Below, one piece after another: positions 33,036 through 43,368 of a stretch of 64,000 bases of DNA (within the stretch, counting starts at the first letter, position 1; each line of letters opens with the position of its first letter). The notes under the pieces were generated by a model, which did not search any database, was not told where the DNA came from, and was given only the letters and a program-made list of their open reading frames with translations. The DNA is from Pandoraea horticolens (GTDB lineage: Bacteria; Pseudomonadota; Gammaproteobacteria; Burkholderiales; Burkholderiaceae), in assembly GCF_902459555.1 (NCBI RefSeq), contig NZ_CABPSM010000012.1:62001-126000 (forward strand), in the 5' to 3' direction. The translations under genes were made by a program, and so were the position numbers.

Positions 33036-36000
33036 TTAGTCGCCCGGCGCAACCACTTCGCGCGTGCCGTTCCGCCCCATCGGGCTGACCAGCCCGGCTG
33101 CCTCCATCTGCTCGATGAGGCGTGCTGCGCGGTTGTAGCCGATGCGCAATTGCCGCTGAACCGCCGAGATCGACGCACGGCGCGAGTTCAGCACGAATGC
33201 CGCCGCCTCGTCGTAGAGCGGGTCGGCTTCGGCATCGCCAGCCGACTCGCCGAACAGGTCGGCCGAGGCAGCGTCGCCCGGGTCGCCCGCGAGAATCGTG
33301 TCGTCATACTCAGGCTCGCCGTACTGCTGCCAGTGCTGGACGACGCGGTGTACCTCGTCGTCGGCGACGAACGCACCGTGCACGCGCTGCGGATAACCCG
33401 TGCCCGGCGGCAGAAACAGCATATCGCCCTGCCCCAACAACGATTCCGCGCCCATCTGGTCGAGAATCGTGCGCGAATCGATCTTCGACGACACCTGAAA
33501 CGCGACACGCGTCGGAATGTTCGCTTTGATGAGGCCGGTAATGACGTCAACCGAAGGCCGCTGGGTGGCGAGAATCAGATGAATTCCCGCCGCACGCGCC
33601 TTTTGCGCAAGCCGGGCGATCAGCTCTTCGATCTTCTTGCCCGCGACCATCATGAGATCCGCCAACTCGTCGATGACCACCACGACGAACGGCAGACGGT
33701 CCAGCGGCTCCGGTGCGTCGGGGGTTAGCGAGAATGGATTGCTGACTTTCGTGCCCGCCGCTTGGGCGGCGTCGATTTTCTCGTTATAGCCGGCCAGATT
33801 GCGCACACCGAGTGCGGACATCAGACGGTAGCGCTTTTCCATCTCGCCCACGCACCAATTCAGGGCATGCGCAGCCTGTTTCATGTCAGTGACGACCGGT
33901 GCGAGCAAGTGCGGAATGCCGCCATAGACGGACAGTTCCAGCATCTTCGGGTCGATCATGATGAGCCGTACGTCGTCTGGCGTCGCCTTGTAGAGCAGCG
34001 ACAGAATCATCGCGTTGACGGCCACCGATTTACCCGAGCCGGTCGTGCCCGCCACCAGCAGGTGCGGGGCGCGTGCCAGATCGGCCACGACAGGCTCACC
34101 CGTGATGTCCTTGCCCATGGCAAGCGCAAGGTACGAGCGATGCGTGTCGAACACCGAGGCTGTCAGAATCTCCGACAGACGAATCATTTGCCGCCGCGCG
34201 TTCGGCAGTTCCAGCCCCATGCAGGTCTTGCCCGGAATCGTTTCGACCACACGGATCGAACTCACGCCCAGCGCACGCGCCAGATCCTTCATGAGACCAA
34301 CGACCTGCGCGCCGCGCACACCCACCGCCGGTTCGACTTCGAAGCGCGTGATGACCGGCCCCGCCGATGCACCGACGACCGTCACCGGCACCTTGAACTC
34401 GGCCAGACGCTGCTCGATCAACTGCCCCACTGCGGCGAGTGCCTCGTCGGAGACGACGTTGGCGACGTCCTGCGCAGTCGCAGGCGATAAGAGATCGAGC
34501 GATGGCAGATCGTAATCGATGGCAATGCGCGGTGGCGGCAACACATACGGCGTATCGGCCGAGAAGCTGGCGGCTTGCGGCTCAGTCGGACGCGTCACGG
34601 CGAAGGGTGCCGATGCTGCGAACGTCGGGATGGCAGGCATGGCGACCGCAGGCGATACGGATGCCGTCGGTGCGAGAGGTGCCGCATCGTCGTGCGCTTG
34701 TAACGCCTCGTCAGTGCGCGCCCAAGTGCCATCGGCACGCAAGACGTAATGTGGCTTCGACGACGGTTCCAGCGACTGCGCAGCAGCCGGCACGTCGACG
34801 GGCACAGAGGCTTCCGCCCGATCAGCCGACACCTCGGACGGCTCGGCGAGCGGCACACTGAGCGGTGCATGGATCGGCGCATCGGGCGCATCGGGCACGC
34901 CGACACTCTCTGCAAAAACGAACGGACGCGGTGATGTGGCGACCACCGGGGCAGGCATCGAGATCGGCCCGACGGGTGCGGCAACGGTCGTGTCGGCGAG
35001 CCTTGCCGCCGGTTGCAGTTCGTCCACGATATCCCGTGCGGGCTGTGTTTCGGCGATGGCGACTGGGGCCTCGCCATGTGCGCTGTCGTCCATCGCTTCG
35101 TCCGCGACGCGCTCATCGCTCACGAACGCACCTTCCTGACGATCGGCGGCGGGCGCGGGCATCACCAGCGCCGACGTGGAGGCATTCATCGCATCGAGCG
35201 AATCGGAAGCGGACCACTGACGCAAATCGCGCAGCAAGGCTTGCGCCTCGTCGCGCAATGCCGCGAGGGCCGCGATGCGCGCCTGCTCAGCAGCGCGCGC
35301 CGCCTCTTGCTGCGCGAGCAGCTCCGGCGTCGGGCCGCCCGGCAACACTTCCTCGGGCGTGATGTCGGCGTCTTTTGCCGACAGATCGACGGGCGAGAAC
35401 TCAGAGAATCCGGCGGACAGCGGTGTCGCCGCATCGCTCGCAGACCACAGCGCGGCGCCACGGATCATCGGCGCGGCGGGACGTGCAGCGTCGGCCGGCG
35501 GCACGACGGGCGGTACCGGCGACGTGGGTGCCGCGGGCGGGCTTATCGGTGCGGTGGCGTCGGCAGAGGTGCGATTGACGGCGGATGCGTTGGCGCCATT
35601 CGAGGCTGGCACGACAGGTGGGGCGCCACGCGGTGGAATATCTTCGAGCCCGAGCTGCGGCTTGCGGAAGGGGCTATGCACAATCGTGCCGCGCAAATGC
35701 GCCGGAGCCATGCCCACGGGACGGCGATAGCCTGTCGCACCGGGAATCGACGTCGAGTGCAGCGGATCGAGGGGTGCAGCCGACGATGCGGATGTCACCG
35801 GCGCCCTGGACGGCATCGGTGCGGGGCGCGGACTCGCCGGCGATGCCCCGCGCGTCTCACGGGACGGCAGACCCGGTTCGGCGCGTATGAACTCGGTCAT
35901 GCGCAGCGTATCGCCACGGCTGGGACCTGACGCATAGGCGCCGCGCGGCAAGACAGGGCGTACCCCAGCCGCCACGCTCCCTGCCGCAGTGACGGCCACC

Positions 36001-36713
36001 GTCGCGGCGGTACCCGCACCTGCACGTCCCGCCGAGGTGCCCTTGCCTGCCGGACGACTTCCCGCGCTGCTCGCAAACGAGGGCTCCGTGCGCGGTGCAC
36101 CGCGTGCCGTCAACGGCGGCGGTTGCATCGCATCGAGACGTGCACGTTCCTCGTCCGAGAGCTTCCAGCGCGGTTGCGCCGCGAGGCCACGGCGACGCGG
36201 CACCGGCTCTTCCGTCAGGCTGCCGACGTTGTGATGCCCTTGACCAAGCGTGGGCGTGAAGCGCTCGCCGCGTTCGCTCGTGTCGAGCGACATCTGTGAC
36301 AGCCCCCTCGCCGGCTCACGTCCGCCGCCGTCGAAGCGCGATTCGTAGGTGGGCTCGTCAGCATCGTCATCGGCAGGTTTGCCGCGCGAGAACATTCCCC
36401 ACCAAGTGGTTCCGAAAACCAGCGGAAGAGAAAAGAGGAGAACGACGCCTGCGACGGCCATCGCGAGCGTGCCGCCCAGCGCGACGTGCAGCGCGTGAGA
36501 GAGGGACTGGCCGACGCTGCCGCCGGCAGTGGTGTTGTCGCCCGTCAGCGCGGCAAGCGTGGCGCTCGACACCATCGCGAGCGGCACGCCAAGCAGCATA
36601 CGGAGTGTACCGGGGCCGAAGATTCGTATCTCACCGCCAAGCAGACCCCGTACGCCAGGCCAGCACAATGCCAGCAACCAAAACGTCGACAGTCCGAACC
36701 AGCCAAACCCCAT
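33036..36713 (-). CDS. ftsK: DNA translocase FtsK, long-linker form
   Basis: Septal DNA pump of 1225 residues that clears and aligns chromosome ends at division. The membrane part (about 1-105) shows only three segments ([37 protein letters not shown] and [20 protein letters not shown]); the usual first segment is absent, and a TGA lies two codons before the ATG. A Pro/Ala-rich linker of about 600 residues follows. The motor has Walker [16 protein letters not shown] (about 888), Walker [14 protein letters not shown] and [13 protein letters not shown]. The C-terminal gamma winged-helix ([20 protein letters not shown]) recognises KOPS. Many betaproteobacteria carry two FtsK; this may be the second. 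Confidence 0.93.
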   Translation of the reverse strand: MGFGWFGLSTFWLLALCWPGVRGLLGGEIRIFGPGTLRMLLGVPLAMVSSATLAALTGDNTTAGGSVGQSLSHALHVALGGTLAMAVAGVVLLFSLPLVFGTTWWGMFSRGKPADDDADEPTYESRFDGGGREPARGLSQMSLDTSERGERFTPTLGQGHHNVGSLTEEPVPRRRGLAAQPRWKLSDEERARLDAMQPPPLTARGAPRTEPSFASSAGSRPAGKGTSAGRAGAGTAATVAVTAAGSVAAGVRPVLPRGAYASGPSRGDTLRMTEFIRAEPGLPSRETRGASPASPRPAPMPSRAPVTSASSAAPLDPLHSTSIPGATGYRRPVGMAPAHLRGTIVHSPFRKPQLGLEDIPPRGAPPVVPASNGANASAVNRTSADATAPISPPAAPTSPVPPVVPPADAARPAAPMIRGAALWSASDAATPLSAGFSEFSPVDLSAKDADITPEEVLPGGPTPELLAQQEAARAAEQARIAALAALRDEAQALLRDLRQWSASDSLDAMNASTSALVMPAPAADRQEGAFVSDERVADEAMDDSAHGEAPVAIAETQPARDIVDELQPAARLADTTVAAPVGPISMPAPVVATSPRPFVFAESVGVPDAPDAPIHAPLSVPLAEPSEVSADRAEASVPVDVPAAAQSLEPSSKPHYVLRADGTWARTDEALQAHDDAAPLAPTASVSPAVAMPAIPTFAASAPFAVTRPTEPQAASFSADTPYVLPPPRIAIDYDLPSLDLLSPATAQDVANVVSDEALAAVGQLIEQRLAEFKVPVTVVGASAGPVITRFEVEPAVGVRGAQVVGLMKDLARALGVSSIRVVETIPGKTCMGLELPNARRQMIRLSEILTASVFDTHRSYLALAMGKDITGEPVVADLARAPHLLVAGTTGSGKSVAVNAMILSLLYKATPDDVRLIMIDPKMLELSVYGGIPHLLAPVVTDMKQAAHALNWCVGEMEKRYRLMSALGVRNLAGYNEKIDAAQAAGTKVSNPFSLTPDAPEPLDRLPFVVVVIDELADLMMVAGKKIEELIARLAQKARAAGIHLILATQRPSVDVITGLIKANIPTRVAFQVSSKIDSRTILDQMGAESLLGQGDMLFLPPGTGYPQRVHGAFVADDEVHRVVQHWQQYGEPEYDDTILAGDPGDAASADLFGESAGDAEADPLYDEAAAFVLNSRRASISAVQRQLRIGYNRAARLIEQMEAAGLVSPMGRNGTREVVAPGD

Positions 36714-36823
36714 AATCGCTCATGCTTCAGGAAAACCCGGAGTGCGATTGTAGCAGGTAGGCCACCGTGTGGCGGGCCTGTCCGCAGGGTCTTTCGCCCC
36801 CCGGCGAACATCGGGGCAGCGAA

Positions 36824-37846
36824 TCAGGCGTGACCGTGCGTGCCCGTAGGACGTGGCGCCAACGACGCCTCGATAGCAAGACTCCCCGCAGACGGCGCCT
36901 GCCCCGCGGCGTCCGGCACGACGAGGTTCAGGTTCCGGCGGCGAAGCGAACGCCAGTCGACCTTCTCGAAGATATCGTCGCCCAGCGCGCTGACACGCGA
37001 CAGGTTCTCGACACGCACGCCACGTGCTCGCAAGACCTCGGCCGCATGACGGAACGACGGCTCGATCAGGCTGGCAAACTCGACATCCAGCCGCGTCGGC
37101 GCGCGGGTCTGCATCGTCTCGTAGAAGCGCGGTGTCTGCGAAGCGTCGCGCAAATCCACTCCATGAAGGTACATCTGGGAAAAACCCAGCCAGGCCGCGA
37201 CCTGAAGCGCAAAATACGCCACCGTGCCGCCATGGAAAAAACCGTTATCGATATCGAAGCTGAATCCCATCCGGCCATTCGCGCCCAGAAATGCAGCACT
37301 GGCGGCAACTCGCGGGTTCGCTCGCAATGCCTCGGGGGTGCTGGCGGCTTCCATTGCCCGCTTGAAGATGTCGTCCACGAGGTAGAACCGGCAGCCGAAC
37401 GCCGACGTCGGGAACATCTCCAGCAAACGCGCGAGCACCACCGGCGTGACGAACAACACCAGATCGCGCGCCACGATACGACGCGCCAGATCCGGGCGCT
37501 GGCGCACGAAACCGGCGTCGAGAATGCAATAGAAGCTGAATTTGACCGGCGCGTCGTCGGCCAGCGCAACGGCGCCGTTCACGCCCATGACGTGATGCAT
37601 CGGCAGCGCGTCGTAATCGATGTCCGCGACCGAAGGCCCGCTGGCGACGATGTGGCAAGGCAACCGGCGCAGGCGCTGCAATTCGGTGCGCCGGGCAAGC
37701 GGCACATGACGTCCGCGCCAGGTAAAGCGCTCGATGACGCCCATGGCGTCGCGCTCGATACGCGCATGCGGCCACAACCGTTCGTTATGCCGCCACTTCG
37801 CCGTATGGCTGTGGCGGTACACGAGTTTGAGAAGCGTCGAGATCAT
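36824..37846 (-). CDS. LPS/glycan biosynthesis-like protein (GT42/DUF115-like fold)
   Basis: Protein of about 340 residues, not firmly assigned. CHIVASGPSVADIDYDALP near residue 70 resembles the CMP-binding GNGPSL loop of GT42 sialyltransferases and DUF115 proteins. Later stretches (FSFDIDNGFFHGGTVAYFAL, LGFSQMYLHGVDL) fit the same fold, including a DLR-type metal or base region. A sugar transferase or LPS core modifier is therefore plausible. The start at 37846 (MISTLLKLVYRH) is chosen over the upstream frame to 37921; the ribosome site is weak. It lies between the GGDEF-EAL gene and ftsK on the same strand, with no glycan cluster nearby. Confidence 0.6.
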   Translation of the reverse strand: MISTLLKLVYRHSHTAKWRHNERLWPHARIERDAMGVIERFTWRGRHVPLARRTELQRLRRLPCHIVASGPSVADIDYDALPMHHVMGVNGAVALADDAPVKFSFYCILDAGFVRQRPDLARRIVARDLVLFVTPVVLARLLEMFPTSAFGCRFYLVDDIFKRAMEAASTPEALRANPRVAASAAFLGANGRMGFSFDIDNGFFHGGTVAYFALQVAAWLGFSQMYLHGVDLRDASQTPRFYETMQTRAPTRLDVEFASLIEPSFRHAAEVLRARGVRVENLSRVSALGDDIFEKVDWRSLRRRNLNLVVPDAAGQAPSAGSLAIEASLAPRPTGTHGHA

Positions 37847-38315
37847 CTTCGTTGTTCTGGTTAGGCTACCTGATTGCGCCGTGCGCATCTTGTGGATACG
37901 TGCGGTCCTAACCCCGTTCATGTCGCGTGTCTGTCTTTACCGAGCGCCGGCAAGCGATATCGAACTCCGCGATTTCCCCAAGACGCGGAAGCGACCCGCC
38001 GGTGAATGGAGGCATGGCCCCATCACGTCGACAAGTAAATTCTGCCACCTCGGCTTCGCCAAGGACAACATTTATTCCAATTGGAATTCTTACGTCGAGT
38101 TACGTCCCGATGACGCAAGAAAAGAAAGTGCTTGACGTCAAAACGCCCTATTCACAAGGCTTTCGAGCGCATCATGCACAGTGGGACAGGGGGTGAAAGG
38201 AAATCCGGCGAGAAATGGAGCATTGTGGCAAATGCAGACAATGCACAGCCCTGATCGTCGATTGATGTGGTTTTTGCCGGGTCGTTGGCATGCCGCCGTG
38301 GGCCCGGCCGGCGGT
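37847..38315. other. Intergenic region with a 14-bp palindrome
   Basis: About 470 bases with no convincing gene. AT-rich around 38060-38100, with a perfect palindrome ATTCCAATTGGAAT at 38074-38087 that could be a regulator site for the downstream glycan-type gene. Confidence 0.5.
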
Positions 38316-41300
38316 TCAGTGCAGTACCGAACGACCGCTTGGGGGCGAGTAAAAGGCCTGCCCCAAGTCGACCAGCAGCGACGCCAATTGAGGATCGCGA
38401 ACAAAACTTGCAGCGGAGTCGGCGGCGAGAATCGCTTCAGGGGTCTGCGGGCGGGCAATCAGGAAACCCTGCACATAATCGACGCCGAGTTCGGACAGCG
38501 CTTCGAGCGTCGCGGCATCCTCCACCCACTCTGCCACGCTGCGAATTCCCAGATTCTTCGCCAGCGCCACAATCGCTTCGACGATCGCCAGATTGGCCGG
38601 GTGCGCCGCCATGCTCTTGACGAAGGCCCCATCAATCTTGATCGCGTCGACGGCGAGATCCTTCAGATAGGAAAACGAACTGAACCCTGCGCCGAAATCG
38701 TCGAGCGCGATGCGCCCGCCCAATTGATGAATCCGGTCGACAAAGCGACGCGTATTGTCGAGATCGTGAAGCGCCACGGTTTCCGTGATTTCGATACACA
38801 GCAAGCCGACGGCGCGCTCGTGGGCCGCCAGCGTCGCAAAGATATCCCGCACGAAATGCTCGTCGTTGAGCGATGCCCCCGAGAGATTCACACACACGAA
38901 CCGTGTCTTCGAGAGCTGCTCGCGATGCAGATCGATCCAGGTAAGCGTGTTTGTGAGCACCCATTTGTCGATCATGCCGATGCTGCCGTTCTCCTCGGCC
39001 GCACTGATGATGCGCGAGGCCGGCACGATATTGCCGTCCGAATCCCGCATGCGCAGCAGCACCTCGAAGTTGAGCGACTCGCCGGGCGACGCCATCTCCA
39101 TGATCGGTTGCATTTCGAGGAACAGCGTGTTGGGCGTGAGTCCGGCATCGAGCGCGTCGATGAGCCGCAATTCGGCCAGCCGCTCGCGGAATGCCGCAGC
39201 GCCGCGCTCATAGACAACCAGTTCGCGGCGGCTCTTCTTCGCTTCGCGGCAGGCGCGGTCGGCAGACGAAATCGCGTCCGGCACCCGCATATCGGCCGTC
39301 AGCTCGATCACCCCGGCCGACGCGCGCACTTGAAATGCGCGATCCCCGATCTGGTAAGGCTCACCGGCAATCGCGTCGACCAGCCGGCGCGACACTGCTG
39401 CGGCTTCCTTGATCGTCGCGTCGCGAAAGACCACGATGAACTCGTCGCCGCCGGTGCGTCCCACGCTCTGATCCGTCGACAGCCGAGCACGCATACGATC
39501 GCATGCCTGACGCAGCACCTCATCCCCCGCCGCGTGGCCGAAAAGGTCATTGACGAGCTTGAAGCGGTCGAGATCCAGATACGCCAGCGCGGCCGGCCGC
39601 GCATCGGACAACGTCCGGATCGCCTCGGAAAGCGACTTCTCGATACCGCGCCGGTTCGATACTCCCGTGAGCGGGTCGTTCTCCGCCAGATAGCGCAGTT
39701 GCTCCATCGTGCGAGCCCGCTCGGTGATGTCCTGAAGCGAGCCTTCGATTCGTCCGTCGGCGAAAATCGCCTTCACGAGGTAGCGGCTCGTGCGGCCATC
39801 GTCGCGTGGCAACGAGAGGATTTCGAGTTCCGATTCTTCGCTGTGCTGGGCGACGTCGAGCAGCATGCGCCACGTGTTCTGGCCAAAGAACTGATCCCAG
39901 CGGAACGGCCGCCCCTCGGTGTTGGGAATGCCCAGCATGGTGTGCAACGCGGCATTCCCCCGAACGAAAACGCCCTGATCGTTGAGCGTGAACAGGCCGA
40001 CAGGCGTCACGTCGTAGGCATTGCGAAGTTCGGCCTGCGCTTCGAGTTTGCCCTGATGCTCCACCCGCATCTGCTCGGCAATCGCCAGCGCCGCCATGAG
40101 GCTCGAAAACAGCGCCGCCGTCACACTGTTCAGCGCGGACGACAATGCCCGCGCATTGAACGCGGCGGCGATCACTTCGGAAAACGTGGCAAACAGAACG
40201 ATGGCCAGCGACGCGCTATACCAGATGGCGACGCGCGAGCGCGTCAGCACGAGAATGCGAGCGAGCAGTATCAGGACGATTCCGATGCCCAGCGCGGCGA
40301 CCGTCCAGAGCACCGGGATGAAGTGCGCGTACGGCAACGCAATCGCTGCACAACACAACACCACGCCGGCCCATTGCAACGCCATCACCATCCATCGGAA
40401 GCCGATAAGACGCAGTTCCCGCTTGAATAGCTGGGTGAAAAGCGAATAGGTGAGCACGTAGTAAATGGCGAAGGTCGCTTTGCGCACCAGGGCGTCCCAC
40501 TCGGTCGGAATGGCGCGTTCCAGCCACTGTGTGTCTGCGCCGAGCGAGTTCGCCGCGAGCCGCAGATTGCCGATCAGCCATGCTGCGAAGAGCACGTAAA
40601 GCCATTCCCTATTGATGATGGCGGTGACCAGCACGAATGCCGAGAGCGTGAGCAAGCCGCCTTCGAGCAGGCCATTGCTGCGGTGGAACTCCCTTTCGGA
40701 GATGCGCAATTGAGGCGCCGGCCAGGCAACCAGCGAAAGATGAGCCGGCCCCGAGAACGTGCCCTCGCAAAGGAGCGTCACGGGCGCGACGAGATGTCCG
40801 AGGTCGATGGCAAAGCCCGCCTTCGACATGCGGATCGCTCCGCTGACCCCGCTGCGATCCGCGCGGCCGATGGCCGCTGCGTCGGGATCGCGCCAACAGG
40901 CAAGCGTTTGCGCGTGGCGCGAAGGGAATTCGATGACGGTGTTCTGCTCGTCGCCCACCGCCGGTACGGTCACACGAAACCAGACCGGCGCCTCGGACAG
41001 ATGCGTGCTGAATTGCTGAACGACCGGTGCACGTTCTAGCGAGCCCTGCACCAGCGGCGGACTGAACGTTGCGGGAACATCGCCCTGCGCCTGGAAGCTC
41101 AACGGCATGGCGCCGCGCACGGCATACTGACTCTCCTGGAACATCAGCACGATGCCCGAGAGCAACATGATTGCCGCAGGAACGGCGTACAGGGAAATAC
41201 TGCGAAAAAGTTCGTCGACTCGCGCCGTAATGCGCCAACGGCGCCGCGTGCCAGTGAGTTCGGCCAATTCGTCGGCGAAATCGTTCGTAGTGCGGCCGTG

Positions 41301-41333
41301 ATCTTCACGCTCGTTGCCGAGTTCCCCCGCCAT
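38316..41333 (-). CDS. Membrane PAS-GGDEF-EAL c-di-GMP protein
   Basis: Large protein of 1005 residues. An N-terminal anchor (~46-66) precedes a periplasmic ~160-residue part and a seven-helix-like membrane region (about 235-430), resembling 7TM-DISM sensors. A PAS domain follows (RNAYDVTPVGLFTLNDQGVF). The GGDEF site reads TGGDEFIVVF, so cyclase activity is possible. The EAL domain has FEVLLRM in place of EAL, with DDFGAGFSSFSYLKDL and AEWVEDAATLEAL later. EVL variants are often active phosphodiesterases, so I do not call it dead. The FeeM-like gene lies 218 bases upstream on the same strand. Confidence 0.93.
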   Translation of the reverse strand: MAGELGNEREDHGRTTNDFADELAELTGTRRRWRITARVDELFRSISLYAVPAAIMLLSGIVLMFQESQYAVRGAMPLSFQAQGDVPATFSPPLVQGSLERAPVVQQFSTHLSEAPVWFRVTVPAVGDEQNTVIEFPSRHAQTLACWRDPDAAAIGRADRSGVSGAIRMSKAGFAIDLGHLVAPVTLLCEGTFSGPAHLSLVAWPAPQLRISEREFHRSNGLLEGGLLTLSAFVLVTAIINREWLYVLFAAWLIGNLRLAANSLGADTQWLERAIPTEWDALVRKATFAIYYVLTYSLFTQLFKRELRLIGFRWMVMALQWAGVVLCCAAIALPYAHFIPVLWTVAALGIGIVLILLARILVLTRSRVAIWYSASLAIVLFATFSEVIAAAFNARALSSALNSVTAALFSSLMAALAIAEQMRVEHQGKLEAQAELRNAYDVTPVGLFTLNDQGVFVRGNAALHTMLGIPNTEGRPFRWDQFFGQNTWRMLLDVAQHSEESELEILSLPRDDGRTSRYLVKAIFADGRIEGSLQDITERARTMEQLRYLAENDPLTGVSNRRGIEKSLSEAIRTLSDARPAALAYLDLDRFKLVNDLFGHAAGDEVLRQACDRMRARLSTDQSVGRTGGDEFIVVFRDATIKEAAAVSRRLVDAIAGEPYQIGDRAFQVRASAGVIELTADMRVPDAISSADRACREAKKSRRELVVYERGAAAFRERLAELRLIDALDAGLTPNTLFLEMQPIMEMASPGESLNFEVLLRMRDSDGNIVPASRIISAAEENGSIGMIDKWVLTNTLTWIDLHREQLSKTRFVCVNLSGASLNDEHFVRDIFATLAAHERAVGLLCIEITETVALHDLDNTRRFVDRIHQLGGRIALDDFGAGFSSFSYLKDLAVDAIKIDGAFVKSMAAHPANLAIVEAIVALAKNLGIRSVAEWVEDAATLEALSELGVDYVQGFLIARPQTPEAILAADSAASFVRDPQLASLLVDLGQAFYSPPSGRSVLH

Positions 41334-41430
41334 ATGACTCTTGTGCCCTTATCTCGTTGGTCGCCCCCGCCTTGACTTCCGGACAAGGCGTGCCTCTCGG
41401 CTCACCTTGCCGCCCGGGCCGGCCCTGTCC

Positions 41431-41457
41431 CGTGCGGCCGGTGTTCCGGCCTGCACG
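41431..41457. terminator. Strong GC hairpin between FeeM-like and GGDEF-EAL genes
   Basis: GGCCGG (41436-41441) pairs with CCGGCC (41446-41451) around TGTT, extended by CGTGC / GCACG. It lies about 95 bases after the FeeM-like stop on the minus strand. No T-run follows, so it may be a Rho-assisted stop or a transcript-stabilising fold. Confidence 0.4.
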
Positions 41458-41551
41458 GTCAGGTGTCTCTCGCCCGTCCTGCGCGTTACCGCCGTCGCCG
41501 CAAAAAACGCTGCCTGCGCACGACGGGATAACGTTAGTTCGAATAACGGCA

Positions 41552-42424
41552 TTACACCGCCAGACTAAAGCCTGATGCTACGCATCGTACCTCGTCGGCA
41601 CCAAAAGATAAATCCCGCAGATGCGCGTCAATACTGGCTTCACCCGACAGTGCACCCCGCCCATCCTCCTCATCGCCCGGCCCCCCCAGTCGCAAGTCCG
41701 GGTGATGTGTCAGGCACATATAGGCAAACAGCGGATGCCCCGCCGCCTGCCAGCGCGTGCGGGCCTGCGCCACGTCCAACGCAAGCACACGATGCCCGAT
41801 GCCGCCCACGTGCGCCATCGGAATCAGACCCTGCGACGGGAACACGTCGACGAACATCAGTGCTTCGTACTGCCGATGCAATGGCGGCCGCGCCGTAATC
41901 ACCATCCAGTCGATGCTGGAGAGCACGCAATACTGATAGAACGCCTTGAACAGCGCCGTCTTGACAACGCGCCCTACCGGCCCGGCCGCCACACCAAGAC
42001 GTGTCGCCTCAGCCAGCGCCACGTTGCCCAGCCACGATGGCAATGGCGCCGAATCCTCCAGATGCAACGACTGATAACGGTTGGTCTGAATACGCATCGT
42101 TCCGAGCACGGCGCCGTCGAGCCTTGCGCGGGCCACGAGCACAATGGCGCCCGGCTCGCGATCGCTGGCCTCCGGCTCGCTCAATGTGGCAGCGAGTTCG
42201 GGGAGATGGCGTCCGTAGGCGGCCTGACGCATGGCCGCTGCGTCGCGTAATGTCGCTTCATCCCCCGCGATGGTGACGATGAAGGGCAATCGCTCTTCAC
42301 GCATCGCATTGAGATCGGAAACCGGCGAGCGCGCCGCAGCCGGCGGTGTCGAACGAACGTTACCGGCCGGCCGGTCGGTTTCGGTGACGGAAAGGACATC
42401 CGAAGCTTGTGAAAGGTCAAACAT
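41552..42424 (-). CDS. FeeM-like N-acyl amino acid synthase/GNAT-fold protein
   Basis: Protein of 290 residues. The central part (about 50-210) resembles the FeeM/autoinducer-synthase branch of the GNAT fold: DAAAMRQAAYGRHLPELA, AIVLVARARLDGAVLGTMRI, ALAEATRLGVA and FKAFYQYCVLSSIDWMVITA. Relatives join acyl chains from acyl-carrier protein to amino acids or form homoserine-lactone-like signals. The first ~45 residues are Pro/Ala/Ser-rich. The start ATG at 42424 has AAGGAG eight bases upstream. It is divergent from the MarR gene and followed by a GGDEF-EAL gene, hinting at a surface or signalling role. Product unproven. Confidence 0.7.
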   Translation of the reverse strand: MFDLSQASDVLSVTETDRPAGNVRSTPPAAARSPVSDLNAMREERLPFIVTIAGDEATLRDAAAMRQAAYGRHLPELAATLSEPEASDREPGAIVLVARARLDGAVLGTMRIQTNRYQSLHLEDSAPLPSWLGNVALAEATRLGVAAGPVGRVVKTALFKAFYQYCVLSSIDWMVITARPPLHRQYEALMFVDVFPSQGLIPMAHVGGIGHRVLALDVAQARTRWQAAGHPLFAYMCLTHHPDLRLGGPGDEEDGRGALSGEASIDAHLRDLSFGADEVRCVASGFSLAV

Positions 42425-42791
42425 GATTGACACTCCTTAAGGTCAAAAGAGGGCGGGTGCCACGCTCGGTCAACCGCCCCGATGCATCGCACCATTCCTT
42501 TCTTGATCCGCTGAGGCGAAGTGTCAAGTGCTTATTTCTCTTGGTATTTTTGCGGTTTCCTAAGCGTCTCACGCCCGCCCGGCCTCCCGTTGCGCCAACC
42601 ACCCGGGAACCCCCGTCGCACCGTGTAAAACCGCCCCTCCCCCGTTTGACCCGCCAGTTGCTACGGCATGGGTGTCACCTATTTGCGACAGTTGCCGTAC
42701 GAAGAGAGACTCTGGCAAAATACTAAACGTGTTTACTATCTGATACCGCCGGGGCCGCTCAATCGCTGCGCCGGCTTTTTTTGCCCACGAC
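42425..42791. other. Divergent promoter region, FeeM-like/MarR
   Basis: About 367 bases carrying both promoters. No gene is seen. Contains the MarR operator candidate at 42721-42738. Confidence 0.5.
42721..42738. promoter_or_regulatory. MarR operator candidate
   Basis: TACTAAAC-GT-GTTTACTA, an inverted repeat with one mismatched pair, 54 bases before the MarR start. The size suits a MarR dimer, and AT-rich sequence here could also include promoter elements. Confidence 0.5.
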
Positions 42792-43280
42792 ATGTCGAAG
42801 ATCGATTGGTCGTCCCGTTTCGGCACGCTGGTGCATGACGTCGCGCGCGTTCACTCGCGCCTGTTCGACCGGCGTGCTCGCGGAAACTTCGATCTCACCC
42901 GGGCGCAATGCCGCGTGCTGGTGATGCTGCATCGCTACGGCGTGCAGACGCAGGCAGAACTGGCCGAACGCATGGAGTTGACGCCGATGGCACTCGTCAG
43001 ACTGCTGGACCGGTTGAGGGAGAAGGGTCTCGTACGTCGCGAACGCGACCCGAACGACAAACGCGCGCACCTGCTTTACCTGACAGAGGCTTCGGAGGCG
43101 AAGATCGACACGATCGTCGCGTTCGCCAATGTGGCAGAGCGCGAGGCGCTGGCCGACCTCACACCGGCCGAGCGTGCCGAGTTGTCGCGATTGCTGGGCA
43201 AGGTGCTGACGAACCTCACGCGTGCCGAAGCCGAATGTCCGGCCCCGGCGCGCCCTTCCGAGGAGGCCGCGCCGGAGTAA
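42792..43280 (+). CDS. MarR-family transcriptional regulator
   Basis: Winged-helix repressor of 162 residues. The DNA-binding core is VLVMLHRYGVQTQAELAERM, ELTPMALVRLLDRLREKGLV and RRERDPNDKRAHLLYLT, a standard MarR layout. It likely represses the EmrB-type exporter 88 bases downstream on the same strand and its own gene through the repeat at 42721-42738. Inducers of such systems are usually phenolic or drug-like molecules; which one cannot be read here. The C-terminal ~20 residues are Pro/Ala/Glu-rich. Confidence 0.93.
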   Translation: MSKIDWSSRFGTLVHDVARVHSRLFDRRARGNFDLTRAQCRVLVMLHRYGVQTQAELAERMELTPMALVRLLDRLREKGLVRRERDPNDKRAHLLYLTEASEAKIDTIVAFANVAEREALADLTPAERAELSRLLGKVLTNLTRAEAECPAPARPSEEAAPE

Positions 43281-43368
43281 GCCGCAGGTGCAGGAGGCCA
43301 CGCGTGCGAAGACAGACCCCTTCGCATCGTCATAACGACAAGAATAACGATCGACCAGAGGAATTACC

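Noticed and set aside
36714-36823. Missing first membrane segment of FtsK hidden by a frameshift
   Set aside because: I translated the short gap in all minus frames and found no hydrophobic segment that would extend FtsK.
38181-40430. Plus-strand open frame of 749 codons
   Set aside because: It lies antisense to the GGDEF-EAL gene and is His/Arg/Gln-rich with no domain. High GC lowers stop-codon frequency opposite real genes.
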